A program made the position numbers and the translations under genes. The notes below the pieces were generated by a model. It had not been told where the DNA came from, made no database searches, and was given only the letters and a program-made list of their open reading frames with translations. 64,000 bases of DNA from Streptomyces sp. NBC_01431 (GTDB lineage: Bacteria > Actinomycetota > Actinomycetes > Streptomycetales > Streptomycetaceae): the NCBI RefSeq assembly GCF_036231355.1, contig NZ_CP109496.1, positions 1,488,001 to 1,552,000 on the forward strand, in the 5' to 3' direction. Shown here in pieces: positions 36,041 to 45,350 of the stretch; positions within the stretch are counted from its first letter, which is position 1, and each line of letters begins with the position of its first letter.

Positions 36041-36332
36041 GCCCCGGGCCCAACAGCCCGCCGCGCGCACGGCGCCCGCGCCGGAGCTGACGCATGGCCA
36101 CCGGGACGCCCCGTCCGGCCGGGTCAGCCCGGCCGGACGGTCCGCAGACGGCCCCGGGGAACCGCCCGGGAAGGCTCCGGGACGCCTGGCCCACCGGGCG
36201 CCCCGGCCCGGGTCGGCTGGTCGGAACGGTCCGCGCACAGCCCGGTGCCGCGATCCCGGCCAGTACGAGGCAACGGTGAGCCGGCTGTGCGGCTTCGAGT
36301 CGGCCAGGGGCACGGCGGGCGTGACCAGGGGG
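36041..36332. other. intergenic region
   Basis: About 290 bases of very GC-rich sequence; no gene or clear regulatory element seen. Confidence 0.35.
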
Positions 36333-36476
36333 ATGGCATCAACGCCGCATCCGGGCAAGGGAGTTGGCCATGCCAACAGCGTGCGCCTCTTCGACGGCGA
36401 CAACTTCTGGGTCAACGTGACCCTCCCGCCGGCCAACTCCCCGGCAGCCATGGGGCCGCTCGTCCAGTGCCCGTAA
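36333..36476 (+). CDS. possible 47-residue small protein
   Basis: From an ATG with AGGGGG just before it the frame reads through HANSVRLFDGDNFWVNVTLPP to a stop at 36476. The second half looks like a beta-strand pair of a real protein. It may be a small gene or the surviving end of an older one; in-frame coding-like sequence (SRLCGFESARG) continues upstream of the ATG, which favours a remnant. Confidence 0.35.
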   Translation: MASTPHPGKGVGHANSVRLFDGDNFWVNVTLPPANSPAAMGPLVQCP

Positions 36477-36549
36477 CACCAGCCCGGTGGCGTAAATCCC
36501 GAGGGGGCAGCGAAAATGCTGTCCCCTCCCGGCGCACAGGAGCCCCGCC

Positions 36550-37116
36550 ATGAGCAGTCTCATCCATCGCGTCAACGAACCCCAGCTGTTCATCGACGCC
36601 AACACCCTCGACCTGCTCGACCCCGAGACCATGGAAACCGGCGTCCTCGACCACACCGGCAACGGCCTCGTCGCCGTCACCGACCAAGGCGCCGCAGCCA
36701 TCGCCACCGCCACCGAGTCCGGCCACATCCACGTCACCGCCGAACTCTGGGACGGCGCCCCGCCGCTGCGCCTCGACGGCTGGCAAGACGCAGCCGAAAT
36801 CTCGATCAGCTGGACCGGACAGCGCATGGAGCTCGGCTGCGACCCCGACGACGCACCCCACCTCGACCTGCCTCCCGGCAGCTACCGCCTCCTCGCCCAC
36901 GGACGCGGGCGTGACAGCGGCGACGTCGAAGGCGGCGACCCGCCGGAAACCTATCTCCTGCAACTGTGGCCGGCGCCGGCGCAAAAGCCGGTGGTACACA
37001 AGGCCACCAGCCATTACGGCGCGAGCATCCGCAGCCCCGACACCACCCCGAAGGGCTGGCCCGCTTGGATGACCCCGGACGAAATCGCCGCCATCCGCGC
37101 CGCACGAGGCCAGTAG
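36550..37116 (+). CDS. conserved protein of unknown function
   Basis: 188 residues from an ATG with good coding statistics. The fold appears beta-rich: NGLVAVTDQGAAAIATATESGHIHVTAELWDG, then PPGSYRLLAHGRGRDSGD and ETYLLQLWPAP. The tail has PKGWPAWMTPDEIAAIRAA. I do not recognise a named family; similar Streptomyces proteins exist as hypothetical. A minisatellite follows 25 bases after its stop. Confidence 0.75.
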   Translation: MSSLIHRVNEPQLFIDANTLDLLDPETMETGVLDHTGNGLVAVTDQGAAAIATATESGHIHVTAELWDGAPPLRLDGWQDAAEISISWTGQRMELGCDPDDAPHLDLPPGSYRLLAHGRGRDSGDVEGGDPPETYLLQLWPAPAQKPVVHKATSHYGASIRSPDTTPKGWPAWMTPDEIAAIRAARGQ

Positions 37117-37140
37117 AAACGCGCGCTTCGACGGGCTCCG

Positions 37141-37322
37141 ATGCGGCCGCGCAGAAGCCAAGCTTGAGCCACCCGATGCGGCCGCGCAGAAACCAGGCTT
37201 GAGCCCACCATGTGCAGCCCCGCATGAGCCGGGATCGGGCAGGCCTATGCGGACATGCAGGAACCAGGATTAGGCAGGCCCGGCGCAGCCGTGCAGGAAC
37301 CAGGATTAGGCAGGCCCGGCGC
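37141..37322. repeat. degenerate 35-36 bp minisatellite
   Basis: About five units. ATGCGGCCGCGCAGAA begins at 37141 and 37176; TGCAGGAACCAGGATTAGGC begins at 37256 and 37292; a more diverged unit lies between. All share a GCAG-AACCAGG-TT core. It fills the space between two convergent genes. Confidence 0.8.
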
Positions 37323-37345
37323 GGGATGCGCACGGGCCGGGTCTC

Positions 37346-38293
37346 TCACGGGCAGCGGATGACCTGGCCCGCGTACGAGAGGTTGCCGCCGAAGCCGAAG
37401 AGCAGGACCGGGTCCCCGGTGCGGATCTCGCCGCGTTCGACCAGCTTCGACAGCGCCAGCGGGATGCTGGCCGCCGAGGTGTTCCCGGAGTCGACCACAT
37501 CGCGGGCGATCACCGCGTTGACGGCGCCGATCTTGCGCGCGACGGGTTCGATGATGCGCAGATTGGCCTGGTGCAGGACGACCGCCGCGAGGTCCTCGGG
37601 GGTGAGTCCGGCGCGCTCGCACACCTGGCGGGCGATCGGCGGCAGCTGGGTGGTGGCCCAGCGGTAGACGGACTGGCCCTCCTGCGCGAACACCGGCGGG
37701 GTTCCTTCGATGCGTACCGCATGACCCATCTCGGGCACCGAGCCCCACAGCACCGGGCCGATCAGCTCCTGTTCACTCGCCTCGACAACCGCCGCCCCGG
37801 CGCCGTCGCCAACCAGGACGCAGGTGGTGCGGTCGGTCCAGTCGGTCACCGCCGTCATCTTGTCCGCGCCGATGACCAGCGCGCGGGTGGCGGTTCCGGT
37901 GCGCACCAGGCTGTCGGCGGTGGCCAGGGCGTGGGTGAACCCGGCGCAGACGACGTTGAGGTCGAGGACCGCGGGCGAGCCCATGCCGAGGCGGGCGGCG
38001 ACCCGGGCGGCGGTGTTCGGCGAACGGTCGGCCGCGGTGGACGTCGCCACCAGGACCAGGTCGATGTCGGCGGGGGTCAGACCGGCACTGGCCAGGGCCT
38101 TCGCCCCGGCGTGCGCTGCCAGCTCGTCGACGGGTTCGTCGGGGCCCGCGACATGGCGGGTGCGGATGCCGACCCGGCTGCTGATCCATTCGTCGCTGGT
38201 ATCGACCAGCTCGGCGAGGTCGCCATTGGTGAGCACCTTGGCGGGCTGGTAGTGCCCGACTGCGACAACGCGCGAGCCTCGCATGCCGGTCAT
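37346..38293 (-). CDS. beta-ketoacyl-ACP synthase III (FabH-like)
   Basis: 315 residues from the ATG at 38293 (GAGGGG site). The thiolase-fold triad is in place: Cys116 in NVVCAGFTHAL, His in VVLHQANLRIIE and Asn in VDSGNTSAASIPL, with GFGGNLSYAG at the end. KSIII starts fatty-acid or polyketide chains by condensing acyl-CoA with malonyl-ACP. It stands alone, without fabD, acpP or fabF, so it may be a second KSIII used in specialised metabolism. The upstream 476 bases are shared with fdhD on the other strand. Confidence 0.9.
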   Translation of the reverse strand: MTGMRGSRVVAVGHYQPAKVLTNGDLAELVDTSDEWISSRVGIRTRHVAGPDEPVDELAAHAGAKALASAGLTPADIDLVLVATSTAADRSPNTAARVAARLGMGSPAVLDLNVVCAGFTHALATADSLVRTGTATRALVIGADKMTAVTDWTDRTTCVLVGDGAGAAVVEASEQELIGPVLWGSVPEMGHAVRIEGTPPVFAQEGQSVYRWATTQLPPIARQVCERAGLTPEDLAAVVLHQANLRIIEPVARKIGAVNAVIARDVVDSGNTSAASIPLALSKLVERGEIRTGDPVLLFGFGGNLSYAGQVIRCP

Positions 38294-38769
38294 GACGGAT
38301 CCCCTCGATACGAGCGTTCTGCTGACATCCGGAGCCATCCAGTCTTCGTGGCTACTGATGGGTACAGGGGCGCGAGATCCAACAGGATTCACTGCCGCAC
38401 CTTTGGAGCCTTGTGTCAGCGTTTCGTCCCCGCGGGTGGTTACGGCGCGCGTCGGACACCCTGACCGGACATCCTTGACCCTCCGATGACCGGCCGATGA
38501 CCGTCCTAAAAGGCATTCTGTACACATATCCGTCGGCGTTACCGTCACCCCGGGCGGCCCGGACACGCTGATCGCCGCCCGTCCGGCATCGGGCGACGCC
38601 CGTCGGCATCGGCTGCAACCGCACCCTCCCCGTGCAGGACAATGAGATCGTCAAGGTCACCGCGCCGCACGACAACCCGGTGACCCACGGCAACCCGTGC
38701 GACAAGGGGCGCTTCGGCTTCCAGCGCGTACGAACCGAGACCGACCAGAGCGACCGAGGGACTGAGCAC
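38294..38769. other. divergent intergenic region between KSIII and fdhD
   Basis: 476 bases that should hold promoters for both genes. No distinct operator was recognised. Confidence 0.35.
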
Positions 38770-39609
38770 ATGGGACGGGTCACCGAACGCCGCCGCGTCA
38801 TCCGCATCCGGGACGGGGCGGTCTCGACCCGCCCGGACACCCTGGTCGCCGAGGAGCCCCTGGAGATCCGGCTGGGCGGAAAGCCACTCGCGATCACGAT
38901 GCGTACGCCCGGCGACGACTTCGCGCTCGCCGCGGGGTTCCTGGTCAGCGAGGGGGTGCTCGGGAGCGCCGCCGAACTCCAGTCGATCGTGTACTGCGCG
39001 GGCGCCACGGCCGACGGTTCCAACACGTACAACGTGGTCGACGTGAAGCTGGCGCCGGGCGTCGCGCTGCCCGACATCACCCTCGAACGGAACGTGTACA
39101 CGACGTCCTCGTGCGGTCTGTGCGGCAAGGCCAGCCTGGACGCGGTCCGTACGCAGGCCCGCTTCCCGATCGCCGACACTCCCCCGGTCCGGGTGGAGCC
39201 CGAACTGCTCGCGAGCCTCCCCGACCGGCTGCGCGCGGCGCAGCGGGTCTTCGACCGGACGGGAGGCCTGCACGCGGCGGCGCTGTTCTCGCCGGAGGGC
39301 GAACTGCTCGACATACGCGAGGACGTGGGCCGCCACAACGCGGTCGACAAGCTGGTGGGGCGCGCTCTTCAGGACGACCGGCTGCCGCTGTCGCGCTGCA
39401 TTCTGCTGGTGTCGGGGCGGGCCTCCTTCGAGCTCGCCCAGAAGGCGGTCATGGCGGGCATCCCGGTCCTCGCGGCGGTTTCCGCGCCGTCCTCGCTCGC
39501 CGTCGACCTGGCCGTCGAATCGGGCCTCACCCTGGTCGGCTTCCTGCGCGGCAGCTCCATGAACGTGTACGCGGGGGACGAGCGCATCGCGCTGCGCTCG
39601 GGCGTCTGA
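38770..39609 (+). CDS. fdhD: formate dehydrogenase accessory sulfurtransferase FdhD
   Basis: 279 residues from the ATG at 38770. It has the family hallmarks: [25 protein letters not shown], the sulfur-carrying Cys pair in [12 protein letters not shown], and [13 protein letters not shown]. FdhD passes sulfur to the molybdenum cofactor of formate dehydrogenase. No fdh structural genes are in the window. Complete and undamaged. Confidence 0.95.
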   Translation: MGRVTERRRVIRIRDGAVSTRPDTLVAEEPLEIRLGGKPLAITMRTPGDDFALAAGFLVSEGVLGSAAELQSIVYCAGATADGSNTYNVVDVKLAPGVALPDITLERNVYTTSSCGLCGKASLDAVRTQARFPIADTPPVRVEPELLASLPDRLRAAQRVFDRTGGLHAAALFSPEGELLDIREDVGRHNAVDKLVGRALQDDRLPLSRCILLVSGRASFELAQKAVMAGIPVLAAVSAPSSLAVDLAVESGLTLVGFLRGSSMNVYAGDERIALRSGV

Positions 39610-39814
39610 CACCGCCCGGAACCGGCCCGGTGAGCGGGAAGCGCCCCGTGTGGGGACAACCCCGCCCTGCGCCACGCCCACGCCCACACCCGCCCTCTCG
39701 AACCTGCGCTCCAAGCGGCGTGCGGGAGCAACCGGCGTACCGTTGAGATCGCGGGAACCGCACCGCGCCGAGCGGCGGTGACCAGATACGAGCGCACCGA
39801 GTTCCGGAGTCCCC

Positions 39815-41005
39815 ATGGCACCCCGAACGCAGAACGGTCGCAGTGACCGGCCGAGCTGGGACGAGCGGCTGTCCAACCGCAGAAGGTGGCCGGCCACCGC
39901 GGTCCTGTGCGGGCTGGTGGTCGTGGTGGCCGCCATCGACCTCGCGACCGGCGAGGGGTCCCAGACCATTCAGGTGTCCGGACTGGCGGCGCTCGTGGCG
40001 GCGATGCTCTGCACCACCGGGCAGGTCGTGGTGGTGGGGATGTTCTACACCGCCGCGGTGGCTGTCGTTTACACCAGTGAGCTGGCCGCCTCGGGCGCCC
40101 CCACCATGATCGCGTCGACCGGGGGCTCGATCGTGGCCGGCATCGCCTGCGTTCTGCTGTGCCAGTCCCGGTGGGAACGCGAGAAACTGCTTGCCCGGGT
40201 CCGGTTCACGGCCGAGGCCGCCCAGCGGACCCTGTTGCGCGAACTGCCGCTCCACACCAACGACGCGGTGGTGGACGGGCTGTACATGTCGTCCGCACGG
40301 GACGCGCTGATCGGTGGTGACATCTACGAGGTCCTGCCCACTCCGTATGGCACCCGTGTGCTCATCGGGGACGTACGCGGCAAAGGGCTCCCCGCCATCC
40401 ATGCCGGGGCCGCCGTGCTCACCTCGTTCCGGGAAGGCGCCTACCACCAGGCCTCGTTGCTCGGCGTGTGCACCCAGATGGAACAGGCGCTGCTGCGGCA
40501 CAACCACTACGCCCAGGACACGGGGGACGGCGAGCGGTTCGTCACGGCGCTGGTATTGCAACTGGAGCCGGGGGGCCGGGCGGAGCTCGTCGGGTGCGGG
40601 CACACCACCCCGTTCAGTCTCGATGGCGGCAAGGCGGCGGAGATCTGGCTCGCCGACCCCGGACTCCCGCTCGGGCTGGGCGACTTGGCGGGGCAGGCGC
40701 GCACGACACAGGAGTTGCGCTTCCCCGCCGGGGAACGGATGGTGCTGTGCACGGACGGGGTGACCGAGGCCCGCGACGCGAAGGGGGACTTCTACCCCCT
40801 CGCCGAGCGCCTCAGCACATGGGCCGACCTGCCCTCGCCCGAACTGGTGGAGCAGCTGCGGCTCGACCTGATGCGGCACACCGGCGACCGGCAGAGCGAC
40901 GACGCCGCCATCCTCGTCGTGCGCCGCAACGGCCCCTTCGACGCCGGGAAGCCGGACCGGGGGCCCGTGCCCGACGGCCGGCCGTCGACCGGCGGCCGGA
41001 TCTGA
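39815..41005 (+). CDS. membrane PP2C-type serine phosphatase (SpoIIE/RsbU-like)
   Basis: 396 residues. Three or four transmembrane helices lie in residues 27-120 (ATAVLCGLVVVVAAIDL, LAALVAAMLCTTGQVVVVGMFY). The cytoplasmic domain has the SpoIIE metal motifs IGGDIYEV and IGDVRGKGLPAI, GHTTPFSL, LCTDGVTEA and DDAAILVV. Such phosphatases act on anti-anti-sigma proteins. No kinase or antagonist gene adjoins it. Confidence 0.92.
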   Translation: MAPRTQNGRSDRPSWDERLSNRRRWPATAVLCGLVVVVAAIDLATGEGSQTIQVSGLAALVAAMLCTTGQVVVVGMFYTAAVAVVYTSELAASGAPTMIASTGGSIVAGIACVLLCQSRWEREKLLARVRFTAEAAQRTLLRELPLHTNDAVVDGLYMSSARDALIGGDIYEVLPTPYGTRVLIGDVRGKGLPAIHAGAAVLTSFREGAYHQASLLGVCTQMEQALLRHNHYAQDTGDGERFVTALVLQLEPGGRAELVGCGHTTPFSLDGGKAAEIWLADPGLPLGLGDLAGQARTTQELRFPAGERMVLCTDGVTEARDAKGDFYPLAERLSTWADLPSPELVEQLRLDLMRHTGDRQSDDAAILVVRRNGPFDAGKPDRGPVPDGRPSTGGRI

Positions 41006-41016
41006 GACCGGCCCGG

Positions 41017-41421
41017 CTACCGCGCGCGCCTGCGCGCCTCGGACGGAGCCGGGATCATCTGGAGTGCGAGCGTGGCCGGGGGTTCGGCCAGACCCGGGCC
41101 GCCCTGCTCGGCCCAGGACACGATGTCGTCGGTGGCGTCGTCGTCCAGGACCCAGCCGATCCAGGCCGCGCGGGCGCCCCGCGCGCGGGCACTGCCCGAC
41201 GGCTGGACCACCATCACGTTGGCCTGGCCGCAGGGCCCGAGGCAGTCGGTGGTGCGCACCGCGATCCGGCCGCCCGACGCGGCGGCCGCCGCCCGCAGCC
41301 GGGCCAGCTGGCGGGCGTGGTCGGTGCCGGGGTTCTTGCGGGCGTCGCCGCAGCAGCAGCCGCGGCAGACGACGAGGGTGCAGGGACGTGAACCGGCCGC
41401 GGATATCGTGAACTTGGGCAT
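41017..41421 (-). CDS. (2Fe-2S) ferredoxin-like protein
   Basis: 134 residues of the thioredoxin-like 2Fe-2S fold: four cysteines are set in VVCRGCCCGDARKNPG and TTDCLGPCGQANVMVV, as in ferredoxin-domain proteins linked to cobalt or redox metabolism. It ends 12 bases after the phosphatase stop on the other strand and its start lies 5 bases from the end of the isochorismatase-family gene upstream, so those two form an operon. Confidence 0.85.
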   Translation of the reverse strand: MPKFTISAAGSRPCTLVVCRGCCCGDARKNPGTDHARQLARLRAAAAASGGRIAVRTTDCLGPCGQANVMVVQPSGSARARGARAAWIGWVLDDDATDDIVSWAEQGGPGLAEPPATLALQMIPAPSEARRRAR

Positions 41422-41425
41422 GTGC

Positions 41426-41968
41426 TCAGCCGAACCCGATCATGGATGCGGTCACGACCGTGCCGAGGCGCGGGAAGTTCAGCCGGACCGCCGCCCGGTG
41501 CTCGTCCTCGGTCAGCGCGGCCATGGCGTCCTCGGCGAACAGCAGCTGGTAGCCGTGGTCGGCAGCGGCGCGGGCCGTCGACTCGACCCCGAGGTTGGTG
41601 GCGATGCCGCCGAAGACGAGCGTGTCGACACCCCGTTGCGCGAGGAGTTGGTGCAGGCCGGTCCCGTGGAAGCCGCCGATGGTGCGCTTCACCACGATCA
41701 GGTCCCCGTCGGCCGCGAGCCCCTCGACGAGCCCGCTGCCCGGCGGCTGGGTCTCCACGCCGGGCCGCTCCACCCGCACGAGCACCACGGTCGCACCCGC
41801 CGCGCGAGAGGCTCGCGCCAACTCCTTTGACACGGCGACGACTTGATCGCCGGTACGGGGAGCCAGCGGCAGCGCCGCGATCCGGTCCATCAGGTCGACG
41901 AGGACGAGCGCGGTGCGCGCGGGGTCGAGGGTGGCGGGCGCGCCTGGGAAAGCGGTCATGGCTGGCAC
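41426..41968 (-). CDS. isochorismatase-family hydrolase with Gly at the Cys position
   Basis: 180 residues. The aspartate (ALVLVDLMDR) and lysine (VVKRTIGGF) of the D-K-C triad are present, but the Cys position in the GxATNxCVExTAR block is glycine (GIATNLGVESTARAA). Cysteine hydrolases such as nicotinamidase need that Cys, whereas true isochorismatases carry Gly. It could therefore hydrolyse an enol ether or be catalytically altered. The start could be the ATG three codons inside. Operonic with the ferredoxin-like gene. Confidence 0.85.
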   Translation of the reverse strand: MPAMTAFPGAPATLDPARTALVLVDLMDRIAALPLAPRTGDQVVAVSKELARASRAAGATVVLVRVERPGVETQPPGSGLVEGLAADGDLIVVKRTIGGFHGTGLHQLLAQRGVDTLVFGGIATNLGVESTARAAADHGYQLLFAEDAMAALTEDEHRAAVRLNFPRLGTVVTASMIGFG

Positions 41969-42041
41969 CGTACCGGCCTCGATGATCTAGACCGTACGGC
42001 GGGGACCGGTTCAGGCCACGGGGGGCGCCCGATGCGGTCCA

Positions 42042-42536
42042 CTAGGCCTCGTGCAGCCGCGTGAGCAGTGCCATCAGCTGTCGCGCCTCGGCGGGGGCGA
42101 GAGGTGCGAGGAGCTGGGCGTTGGCCGCTTCGGCCGCCGTCGCGCAGCTTCGCAGGACGTCCCGGCCTGCCGGAGTGACGGTGACCGCGTTCTTGCGGCG
42201 GTCCCTGGGGTCGGGTTCGCGGACGGTGAGGCCGTCGGCCTGGAGGTCGTTGAGGATGCCGACCAGGTCCTTCGGGTCGATGGCGAGCCTGCGGCCGAGA
42301 TCGGCCTGGGCGACCGGGCCGAGTTCGCAGACCGCGGCGAGCACCGCGTGGTGCAGCATCTTGACGCCCTCGCGCGCGAGGGCGTCGGCGACCAGGCCCC
42401 GCCCGCGTGCGGCGACCCGGCCGATCAGCCAGCTCGGCAGCGCCTGGATGCGCTGGAGTGCGGGCAGCGGGGCGCCCGCGCTCCGCTCGGTCGCGTCATG
42501 CCTCGCGGCCGCGTCGAGAGCGTCTTGTTCCGTCAT
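42042..42536 (-). CDS. MarR-family transcriptional regulator
   Basis: 164 residues with a winged-helix core: VAQADLGRRLAIDPKDLVGILNDLQADGLTVREPDPRDRRKNAVTVTPAGRDVL, the conserved DxRxx...T wing of MarR proteins. Divergent from a quinone oxidoreductase gene across about 100 bases that hold paired motif copies. It likely represses both genes until a phenolic or quinone ligand binds. Confidence 0.9.
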   Translation of the reverse strand: MTEQDALDAAARHDATERSAGAPLPALQRIQALPSWLIGRVAARGRGLVADALAREGVKMLHHAVLAAVCELGPVAQADLGRRLAIDPKDLVGILNDLQADGLTVREPDPRDRRKNAVTVTPAGRDVLRSCATAAEAANAQLLAPLAPAEARQLMALLTRLHEA

Positions 42537-42551
42537 GCCGGAAGCCTATCG

Positions 42552-42620
42552 CCAATTCATTGGACACCCCAACGGTTCCCCTCTACTGTCATCCCAGTTG
42601 TTGGAACTCCCAACGAATTG
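42552..42620. promoter_or_regulatory. paired MarR-type operators between divergent genes
   Basis: The word TTGGACACCCCAACGG (42560-42575) recurs as TTGGAACTCCCAACGA (42601-42616), each with TTGG-N5-CCAA symmetry. In addition, CAATTCATTGG near 42553 and CCAACGAATTG near 42610 form an outer inverted repeat. The pattern fits dimer sites covering both promoters. Confidence 0.6.
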
Positions 42621-42637
42621 ACTGTCCCGGAGGTGCC

Positions 42638-43570
42638 ATGCGTCGCGTTCGCTATGAGGTCAACGGCGGCCCCGAAGTCCTGTTCACCGAGGATGTCGCC
42701 GCACCCGAGCCCGGCCCGGGTGAGCTGTTGGTACGCACCGAGGCGATCGGAGTCACCCTGCCCGTCGTCCGCAAGGTCCGCGAGGGCGCCGAGCCCATGC
42801 CGCTCGGCGGCGAGGTCGCGGGCACCGTGATCGCACTCGGCGAAGGTGTCGGCCAGTTCGCGCCGGGCGACCGGGTGACGGGGCTCTGCTTCACCCACGG
42901 CTACGCCGAACTGGCCGTCCTGCACTCGGCGATGACCTCCCACGTTCCCGCCCACGCCACCGCGGTGGATGCCATCGCGCTGGTGCGCAGCGGGCTGGTG
43001 GCGCGCGGCGCGTATGAGGCCGGCCGCGCCGAACGCGGCGAGTCCGTCCTCGTGACCGCCGCCGCGAGCGCGATCGGCACGCTGGCCCTGCAGTTCGCGA
43101 AGTCAGGCGGTGCGCGGCGCGTCGTCGCCGCCGTCAGCTCACCCGAAAAGGAGGCCTTCGTACGGGAGTTGGGGGCCGATGAGGTCGTCCTGTACGGGGA
43201 CGATTCGTGGGGCGAGTCGGTCGACGTGGTCATCGACGGAGTCGGCGGCGAGCTGCTCACCCCGGCGGTGCGAGCACTCGCGCCCGGCGGGCGACTCGTC
43301 GCGTTCAGCTCCGTCGGCGGCACCTTCGAAGCGTATGACCTGCTCGTGGGCGGCAAGTCCGTCATCGGCTTCCAGATGGCCCTGATCGCCCGCAACAAGC
43401 CTGCTCTGTATGCCAGTTGGCGGGACGAGCTGTGGGAACTGCACGCCGCCGGGAAGCTGCGGACCTCCGTCGCCGCGGTGCTGCCGCTTACCGAAGCCGC
43501 CGCGGCCCATGAGCTGATCGAGTCCCGCCGCAACCTGGGCAAGGTGGTCCTCGTCACCGGGCAGGGCTGA
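42638..43570 (+). CDS. quinone oxidoreductase / zinc-less medium-chain dehydrogenase
   Basis: 310 residues from the ATG at 42638, with CCGGAGG ahead. GroES-like N-half (PGPGELLVRTEAIGVTLPVVRKVREG, PLGGEVAGTVIALGEGV) then a Rossmann fold (VLVTAAASAIGTLALQFAKSGGARRVVAAVSS) as in QOR-type enzymes that lack zinc. Reduces quinones or enones with NADPH. Regulated, by layout, by the divergent MarR gene. Confidence 0.9.
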   Translation: MRRVRYEVNGGPEVLFTEDVAAPEPGPGELLVRTEAIGVTLPVVRKVREGAEPMPLGGEVAGTVIALGEGVGQFAPGDRVTGLCFTHGYAELAVLHSAMTSHVPAHATAVDAIALVRSGLVARGAYEAGRAERGESVLVTAAASAIGTLALQFAKSGGARRVVAAVSSPEKEAFVRELGADEVVLYGDDSWGESVDVVIDGVGGELLTPAVRALAPGGRLVAFSSVGGTFEAYDLLVGGKSVIGFQMALIARNKPALYASWRDELWELHAAGKLRTSVAAVLPLTEAAAAHELIESRRNLGKVVLVTGQG

Positions 43571-43592
43571 CGACTGGCCCGCCCCATGCCGC

Positions 43593-44801
43593 TCACCGGG
43601 CGGAGCCGACGACCCGCTCGTCCCAGTCGATCCGGTGCGTGTACTGCCAGGCCGCCCGCTTTTCCGGCTTGAGCAGCTTCATCATCGGCGGCATCACGAG
43701 GTCCCGCACCACCCGGCCGACCGGCCCGGCCGCCTTGTCGTTGTTGATGCGGGCCGTCTCGGCGATGATCCGCTCGACCCGGGGCCGGCGCAGCTCCTCG
43801 TACGCCGCGAAAGCCTGCCCGTACGGCAAGTCCCGCAGACAGCGCGCGAGTTGGACCGCGCTTTCGGCCGCCAGCGAGGCGCCCTGACCGGAGCTGGGCG
43901 AGGCGGCGTGCGCCGCGTCCCCGATGAGCACCATCCGGCCCCGGCTCCAGTGCGGCACCCTGAGCATGGCTTCGACGGGCCCGGTGAGCGCGAGGTCCGC
44001 GGGGTCGGTACGGGCCAGCAGCTCCCGGGCGGGCGTGCGGTCACCGGCCACCAGAGCGCTGAGTTCGCTCAGCCACTGATCCGCGCCGCGCTCCGCCGCG
44101 CGGGCCGCGGAGACCGGTTCCGCGCTGGGCAGGTTGACGAACCAGGCCCCCGAGGCGTCGTCGAAGACCTGGTAGCCGAAGAACACCCGGCGGCCGTACG
44201 TCATGTGCATCTTGCCGCCGCTGGAGGCGAGTTTGCTGTCCCGAACACCGGCCCCGATGCCGATCAGTCCCGCGTAGGTGGGACCGGGGGCGGCCGGGTC
44301 GATCAGGGTGCGGACGGTGGAGCGTATGCCGTCGGCGCCGACGAGGATGTCGGCGGTGGCCGTGGACCCGTCGGCGAAGTGCGCGGTGACCGCGTCGCCG
44401 GACTCCTCGGCGCCGACGAGCCGCTTGCCGTGGTGGACCCGCACGCCGCGCCGGGCCGCCTCGTCGTAGAGCGAGGCGTAGAGCTCGGCACGCCACACGA
44501 ACTGGCTCGGGTGCGCGCCGGTGCCGAACTCGGCGAGCTTCCTGCCGTTCCAGCTGTGGACGACGATCGCGTGCACCGGGGTGCCGACGGAGCGGACGAT
44601 GTCACCGGCTCCGATCGCGTCCAGCGCGGCGATGCCGTTGGGAGCGATGCTCATGGCGGCCCCCACGCCGTCCGACCTGCTGTCGTACGCCTCGTACACC
44701 TCTGCGTCGAAGCCTGCCCGACGCAGGGCCATCGCGGCGATCGGGCCGGCGATGCCACCGCCGACGACCAGGGCGCTGCGGGTGCGGGGTGTGGTGGTCA
44801 T
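43593..44801 (-). CDS. FAD-dependent monooxygenase
   Basis: 402 residues from the ATG at 44801. FAD/NAD motifs: ALVVGGGIAGPIAAMALRRAG at the start, ILVGADGIRSTVR (DG motif) and RMVLIGDAAHAASPSSGQGAS (GD motif), typical of class A flavin monooxygenases that hydroxylate aromatic or polyketide substrates. Overlaps the preceding gene by ATGA. The PadR regulator lies divergently upstream of that pair. Confidence 0.92.
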   Translation of the reverse strand: MTTTPRTRSALVVGGGIAGPIAAMALRRAGFDAEVYEAYDSRSDGVGAAMSIAPNGIAALDAIGAGDIVRSVGTPVHAIVVHSWNGRKLAEFGTGAHPSQFVWRAELYASLYDEAARRGVRVHHGKRLVGAEESGDAVTAHFADGSTATADILVGADGIRSTVRTLIDPAAPGPTYAGLIGIGAGVRDSKLASSGGKMHMTYGRRVFFGYQVFDDASGAWFVNLPSAEPVSAARAAERGADQWLSELSALVAGDRTPARELLARTDPADLALTGPVEAMLRVPHWSRGRMVLIGDAAHAASPSSGQGASLAAESAVQLARCLRDLPYGQAFAAYEELRRPRVERIIAETARINNDKAAGPVGRVVRDLVMPPMMKLLKPEKRAAWQYTHRIDWDERVVGSAR

Positions 44802-45274
44802 GAGGTCTGCTCCTTCTTGGCCTCGTGGGCGCGGCGCATCGTCCGCAGGTGGGCGCGGTCGGTCATCGCGGCCAGGATCGCGATGCCGCCGCGGTTGACC
44901 CGGATCTCGCCGACGCCGACACAACCGGTCAGCGTGATGCGGCGGTTGGGGGTGGCGCCGGTCGAACGCGAAGGGCCCTGCGCGTCCTTGACCTTGCCGC
45001 GACCGGTCCAGTTCAGGTCCCAGTGCTCGATGACGGCGTCGTCGTCGACGAGCAGCTTGACCGTCGCACGGCTGAGGTCGAGGTGGATCTCGATCTCCTC
45101 GGGGAGCCGCTCGGAGCGGAGGTCGAGGACAACGAGCCCGGACCGGGCGCGAACCTCGAAACGGCCGGCGGCGGTCCAGTCGCCGATGCGCTTCACGAGC
45201 GCGTGGTCTGCGTGGATGCGCTCGACGGGCCCGGGGGCCTTGGTGACTGCCTCGGTGAGTGTGGTGGTGGTCAT
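44798..45274 (-). CDS. conserved protein coupled to the monooxygenase
   Basis: 158 residues. The middle (RFEVRARSGLVVLDLRSERLPEEIEIHLDLSRATVKLLVDDDAVIEHWDLNW) looks like a beta-sheet, and the C-terminal part (ITLTGCVGVGEIRVNRGGIA) like the repeated strands of toast_rack-type proteins. Function unknown. The stop overlaps the monooxygenase start. It is the first gene of a two-gene operon under the divergent PadR site. Confidence 0.7.
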   Translation of the reverse strand: MTTTTLTEAVTKAPGPVERIHADHALVKRIGDWTAAGRFEVRARSGLVVLDLRSERLPEEIEIHLDLSRATVKLLVDDDAVIEHWDLNWTGRGKVKDAQGPSRSTGATPNRRITLTGCVGVGEIRVNRGGIAILAAMTDRAHLRTMRRAHEAKKEQTS

Positions 45275-45350
45275 GGCTGTGGCCTTCCTTCCGGTGACAT
45301 GGAGGCGGGCCCTCGTTTTGGAGGTGCTCCCTCATTCCGACCCCTCGATA

